Source: a bacterium (GTDB lineage Bacteria; Patescibacteriota; Gracilibacteria; UM-FILTER-43-11). From it: a stretch of 39,011 nt of DNA. The position numbers and the translations under genes are program-made. Below the pieces are notes generated by a model, which worked only from the letters and a program-made list of their open reading frames with translations, was not told the origin of the DNA and did not search any database. Of the stretch, positions 35,541 to 39,011 are shown piece by piece. Positions within the stretch are counted from its first letter, which is position 1. Each line of letters opens with the position of its first letter. The DNA lies in the NCBI GenBank assembly GCA_030427295.1, contig JAUHWS010000008.1, positions 1-39,011 of the forward strand, in the 5' to 3' direction.

Positions 35541-36623
35541 TTAGCCCAAAACCATCCCACCCTCAACGCTAAAAAACTGTGGCTTAGCAAGCATGCCTTC
35601 AAAAAAGCTACTGTGCGTAGTCGTCACAAAGGTTTGAATGTCCCCTATTTTATCAAATAAATAGCGTTGCCTAGAAGCATCCAACTCAGAAAATACATCA
35701 TCCAAAAGTAGAATGGGAAGCGCGTCATTTTCTTGAGTCAAAAGTTCTATTTCCGCAAATTTAAGGGACAAAACTAAGCTACGCCACTCCCCTCTCGAAG
35801 CAAAAATTCTCATATCAACATCATTCAAGAAGAAAGACAAATCATCACGGTGAGGACCCAATTGAGTATTCCCTGATGCAATATCAGTATGATATGAGGT
35901 AGACAAGGCACTCAAATAACCTTCAAGGTGGTCCATTTTCTTTATTTCAGTAGAGTAAATCAGAGCAAGATGATCATCTCGCTTGGAAATAGCCTGATAG
36001 TGAATCTGAGCAAGAGATTCAAGATCATTCAAAATCAATTTGCGCTTTTCGAGGATTTTCAGGCCAAAAGTTGCCAATTGCTTATCCCAATAAGAAAGCT
36101 CCTCAACAGAAGCTTTCTCATCCCGAATCAACTTTAAAAGTGAATTGCGCTGACGACGAGCGGATTCATAGTGACTCAAGTCAAGCAGATAATCAGCGTG
36201 CAACTGAGACAGAAGAACATCCAAATAACGGCGACGCATGCGTGGGGCAAAAGCCATATAAGCCAGATCATCAGGAGAAAAGAAAATTGCTTTAAAATGG
36301 CCCATAAAATCAATAGCCCGTTTTTTTAAACCGTTCACCTTCAAGGTTTTTTGAGGAGGAAAATTAGTGCCAATGACCTCAAGGGAAAGATTTCCCAAAT
36401 GGCAGACAACAGAATAATAATCCTTTTTAAAACCAATCAAATCTTGATTCTTGTGACTTCGAAAAGATTTTGACAAAGCACACAAATAAATAGATTCCAG
36501 CAAATTTGTTTTGCCCTGGCCATTTTCTCCTACAAAAGCATGAACGTTGGTGCTGGAATCAAAAGAAAGGTCGATGGAATCCAAATTACGAAACCCCTGT
36601 ATTTTTAAACGATCCAGGCGCAT
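35541..36623 (-). CDS. recF: DNA replication/repair protein RecF
   Basis: RLKIQGFRNLDSIDLSFDSSTNVHAFVGENGQGKTNLLESIYLCALSKSFR..LGPHRDDL..PILLLDDVFSELDASRQRYLF. Confidence 0.97.
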   Translation of the reverse strand: MRLDRLKIQGFRNLDSIDLSFDSSTNVHAFVGENGQGKTNLLESIYLCALSKSFRSHKNQDLIGFKKDYYSVVCHLGNLSLEVIGTNFPPQKTLKVNGLKKRAIDFMGHFKAIFFSPDDLAYMAFAPRMRRRYLDVLLSQLHADYLLDLSHYESARRQRNSLLKLIRDEKASVEELSYWDKQLATFGLKILEKRKLILNDLESLAQIHYQAISKRDDHLALIYSTEIKKMDHLEGYLSALSTSYHTDIASGNTQLGPHRDDLSFFLNDVDMRIFASRGEWRSLVLSLKFAEIELLTQENDALPILLLDDVFSELDASRQRYLFDKIGDIQTFVTTTHSSFFEGMLAKPQFFSVEGGMVLG

Positions 36624-36637
36624 GAGAGCTAAAAATA

Positions 36638-36666
36638 TTGACTTTTAATAAAATTTTTGTTATAAT
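36638..36666 (+). promoter_or_regulatory. Sigma70-type promoter TTGACT-N17-TATAAT for the M23/SLH gene
   Basis: -35 36638-36643, -10 36661-36666, CDS ATG at 36727. Confidence 0.8.
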
Positions 36667-36726
36667 AATTAATCAAACCTGCATTTCTATGAATCAATTC
36701 TAAGCTCTATTAAAATAAAAATCAAA

Positions 36727-38859
36727 ATGGTTCAAAAAAATCCTCTCCAAATTAAAAAAATAAACAAACGAAAAAAACAACTTCCCGTCGGAAGAATTCA
36801 AAAGTTCAAGCGGTTTCTACACCAGCACAGCCTGAGACGGAAGCTTGCTTTTATAATGGTTGCAACCATAGCAAGCCTGGTAGCCTACCAGGTTCAGGAC
36901 ACCAACTTATTTAGAGCAAGCATTCTGCAAAACATGCCGGAATTCAATGGAACGGTCTACCCCGTACAAGTCATGCCAAAGTGGGGGGCGCTTAATGGAG
37001 ATGAAAACCCGCTCTACAAAGATAACACTGAAAATGTAGTTCCCATTTCAAATTACGATCCAAATCAAGTGGCCAGCATTTATGCCGTCGAGCACCTAGC
37101 AGGCTACGACACAGGGACAGAAAGAGGTTCAGGAAGTCATGCCGGGTTTGATATTCGTGGGATCACAGGGACACCCATTCATTCGAGCACAAATGGAATT
37201 GTAGCCAAAGTAAAAGAAGGTGATAGTGGGTTTGGAAATCATGTCGTGGTAAAATTTAAGGGTCCAAGCCCAATAAATCCCAGCGAAAATGAAATTCTAC
37301 ACTTCAGCTACAGTCACCTAAATCAAATCGCCAGTGGTATAGATGTCGGAGACGAAATAAAAAAAGGACAAATCATTGGTTATATGGGTGACACGGGAAC
37401 AGCCGCTGGAATTCATTTGCATTTTCAAGGAGATTTAAGCACAGCACCCTTTTCTCCTTATTGGCCGTTCACCAATACAGAAGCTAACGAGGCAGAACTC
37501 GGTTTCTTTGAGGCTGTCAATGAAGGCTTAGGAATAGAAAATGCAGAAACATACACCTTTCATCCCATGGAGTATGTGCTGAAATACCAAAACACCGAAG
37601 GCTCACTAACGTTAGATGAGCAAAATATTGAGGACATTCAGCCGACGCAGGAAGAAAGTCTTGCCGAAGCATTTGGGGGGACATCCAGTGAAATAGCTGA
37701 AAGAAAAGGCAGTCAAATCACTCTAAGCAGTGCTGATCGGATGGGGGTAGTTGGAAAAGAGGTGATCATTGAAGCTAAAATTGAAGCCAGCTATTTTAAC
37801 GAACTCAGTGATGAAGCCGTCATTCCAATAAAATTAATTGGAGTGGGACACCTTTCCAAAATAGAATTGAAAAAAAGTGATTTCAGGGACCTGAAAGCAA
37901 ACTTCAGTATCAGGAGTGATAAAGAAGGAATTGCAACCGTCGAAGTGCAAGGGGGGATGATTCAAATCAGTTTCAGCAACAGCATCAAGCCTCTCGCTCA
38001 ATTCAGCATTGAAACCGATGGCTATTTAGAAGCTGGACAAACAGAAATCATAAGAATCAGCGCCCTAGACGAAGATGGAAATCCTGCTTCCAATAACAGC
38101 CTCCCTGAAACCGTAGAGGTTACCGCAAGTGGGGTGCCAGCAGAGTTTAAATCCTCACAAATTCCAAAAGAAGCTTTCAATAATGGAGTCGCGGAAATTC
38201 AACTCATCCCAACAAATGAAGGAGAGCTAATCATCAAAGCGGTAGGAAATGGAATAATTGGTGAAGCAAGTGGGCAACTCGTCCGGAAGCCTGGATTCTT
38301 TTCAGACGTTGACCCAAACCATCCCAACTACTTAGCCATAAAAGCTTTAAAAGAAGCGAATATCATCAATGGTTATCAAAACAACACTTTTGGACCAGAA
38401 AATCCAGTTCTACGGGTAGAGGCACTTCAAATGTTAAACAACGCCTTTGAAATCAAGGCATCAGGTGAATTACCCGAGCTAAGTTTCAACGACATTGAAA
38501 AGAATGCCTGGTATACAGCAGCACTCAAACGAGCGGTCAAAGCAGGGGTTATTCAAGGATACAAAGATGGAAGCGTAAAACCAGGGCAGCCTGTCAACAA
38601 GGTAGAGTACTTCAAAATGCTCCTCAAAGTGAATGGAATCGATGAATTTGAAACAAACGAAAAAACAAGTTACGCGGATGTTCCCTCTAACGAGTGGTAT
38701 ACATGGATTGCTCAAGTCGCTAAAGAACGAAATCTTATCGATGCGCCAGGCAATCTATTTAAACCGGATGAATGGATGACAAGAGCCATGGTAGCTGAAA
38801 GTATTTATCGAATGCAGTACCTGATGGAGAACAATCAATTACGATTCAATGCTCAATAA
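36727..38859 (+). CDS. M23-family (LytM-like) peptidase domain plus central repeat domain plus three C-terminal SLH domains
   Basis: GSGSHAGFDIRGITGTPIHSSTNGIVAKVKEGDSGFGNHVVVKFKG..GIHLHFQGDLS; SLH: FSDVDPNHPNYLAIKALKEANIINGY.., FNDIEKNAWYTAALKRAVKAGVIQGYKDGSVKP.., YADVPSNEWYTWIAQVAKERNLI... Confidence 0.93.
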   Translation: MVQKNPLQIKKINKRKKQLPVGRIQKFKRFLHQHSLRRKLAFIMVATIASLVAYQVQDTNLFRASILQNMPEFNGTVYPVQVMPKWGALNGDENPLYKDNTENVVPISNYDPNQVASIYAVEHLAGYDTGTERGSGSHAGFDIRGITGTPIHSSTNGIVAKVKEGDSGFGNHVVVKFKGPSPINPSENEILHFSYSHLNQIASGIDVGDEIKKGQIIGYMGDTGTAAGIHLHFQGDLSTAPFSPYWPFTNTEANEAELGFFEAVNEGLGIENAETYTFHPMEYVLKYQNTEGSLTLDEQNIEDIQPTQEESLAEAFGGTSSEIAERKGSQITLSSADRMGVVGKEVIIEAKIEASYFNELSDEAVIPIKLIGVGHLSKIELKKSDFRDLKANFSIRSDKEGIATVEVQGGMIQISFSNSIKPLAQFSIETDGYLEAGQTEIIRISALDEDGNPASNNSLPETVEVTASGVPAEFKSSQIPKEAFNNGVAEIQLIPTNEGELIIKAVGNGIIGEASGQLVRKPGFFSDVDPNHPNYLAIKALKEANIINGYQNNTFGPENPVLRVEALQMLNNAFEIKASGELPELSFNDIEKNAWYTAALKRAVKAGVIQGYKDGSVKPGQPVNKVEYFKMLLKVNGIDEFETNEKTSYADVPSNEWYTWIAQVAKERNLIDAPGNLFKPDEWMTRAMVAESIYRMQYLMENNQLRFNAQ

Positions 38860-38870
38860 ATTAAAAAACA

Positions 38871-38908
38871 AAAAAACCCCTCAACACAAATCGTGCTGAG
38901 GGGTTTTT
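38871..38908. terminator. Bidirectional rho-independent terminator
   Basis: aaaaaaCCCCTCAacacaaatcgtgcTGAGGGGttttt between convergent genes. Confidence 0.9.
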
Positions 38909-38914
38909 GAGAAC

Positions 38915-39011
38915 TTACAGAGCATCAACATCAATCACTTCATTTTCAATCAATTCAGCTAGAACACGAGCGGTTTGCTCACGGGTGAACAGACCTCTCA
39001 CATCAATTTCA
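38915..39011 (-). CDS. C-terminal fragment of a probable SLH-domain protein (N-terminal part beyond the right edge; not in the ORF track)
   Basis: Reverse strand reads ..EIDVRGLFTREQTARVLAELIENEVIDVDAL* ; resembles an SLH-domain C-terminal helix (FTREQTARVLAEL). Confidence 0.55.
   Translation of the reverse strand, partial: EIDVRGLFTREQTARVLAELIENEVIDVDAL

Noticed and set aside
1-39011. Alternative genetic code (UGA as Gly, as in Gracilibacteria/SR1)
   Set aside because: TGA ends several conserved genes at sensible C-termini (e.g. the RsuA-family gene and maf), and conserved Gly positions use GGN codons.

Overview
The window is a low-GC bacterial chromosome segment using the standard genetic code: TGA terminates several conserved genes at sensible ends. 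The gene content and the many small membrane ORFs look like Patescibacteria/CPR, possibly Peregrinibacteria, but that is an inference. Most of it is housekeeping: glnA (5' part, cut by the left edge), a TrmB-like regulator, rhodanese, tRNA-Thr, an RsuA-family pseudouridine synthase, rsmG, rlmE, mltG, YbaB/EbfC, a serine protease, der, dnaX, 5-formyl-THF cyclo-ligase, glyA, maf, purA, an FtsA-like ATPase, a sortase, metG, rmuC, a UvrD/PcrA-type helicase-nuclease, rpsA, recF and an M23+SLH envelope protein. A second SLH-like protein runs off the right edge. Accessory or unusual parts: (i) 2.7-5.95 kb, with tRNA-Thr 5'-fragment duplications, two convergent tyrosine recombinases (one frameshifted at an A7 run), an ORFan and a shortened DUF1761-like gene, read as a decayed tRNA-linked integrative element; (ii) 26.7-29.5 kb, a five-gene, tightly packed array of paralogous VirB2/TrbC-like two-TM proteins with its own promoter and terminator; (iii) a GIY-YIG nuclease ORF whose C-terminus and stop lie inside a repeat that recurs twice upstream of the gene; (iv) a candidate dnaX -1 frameshift site (A AAA AAG in frame); (v) a Cys/His-rich CcdA-like envelope module and a Cys-rich secreted protein with a duplicated motif. 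No CRISPR array or rRNA was seen.
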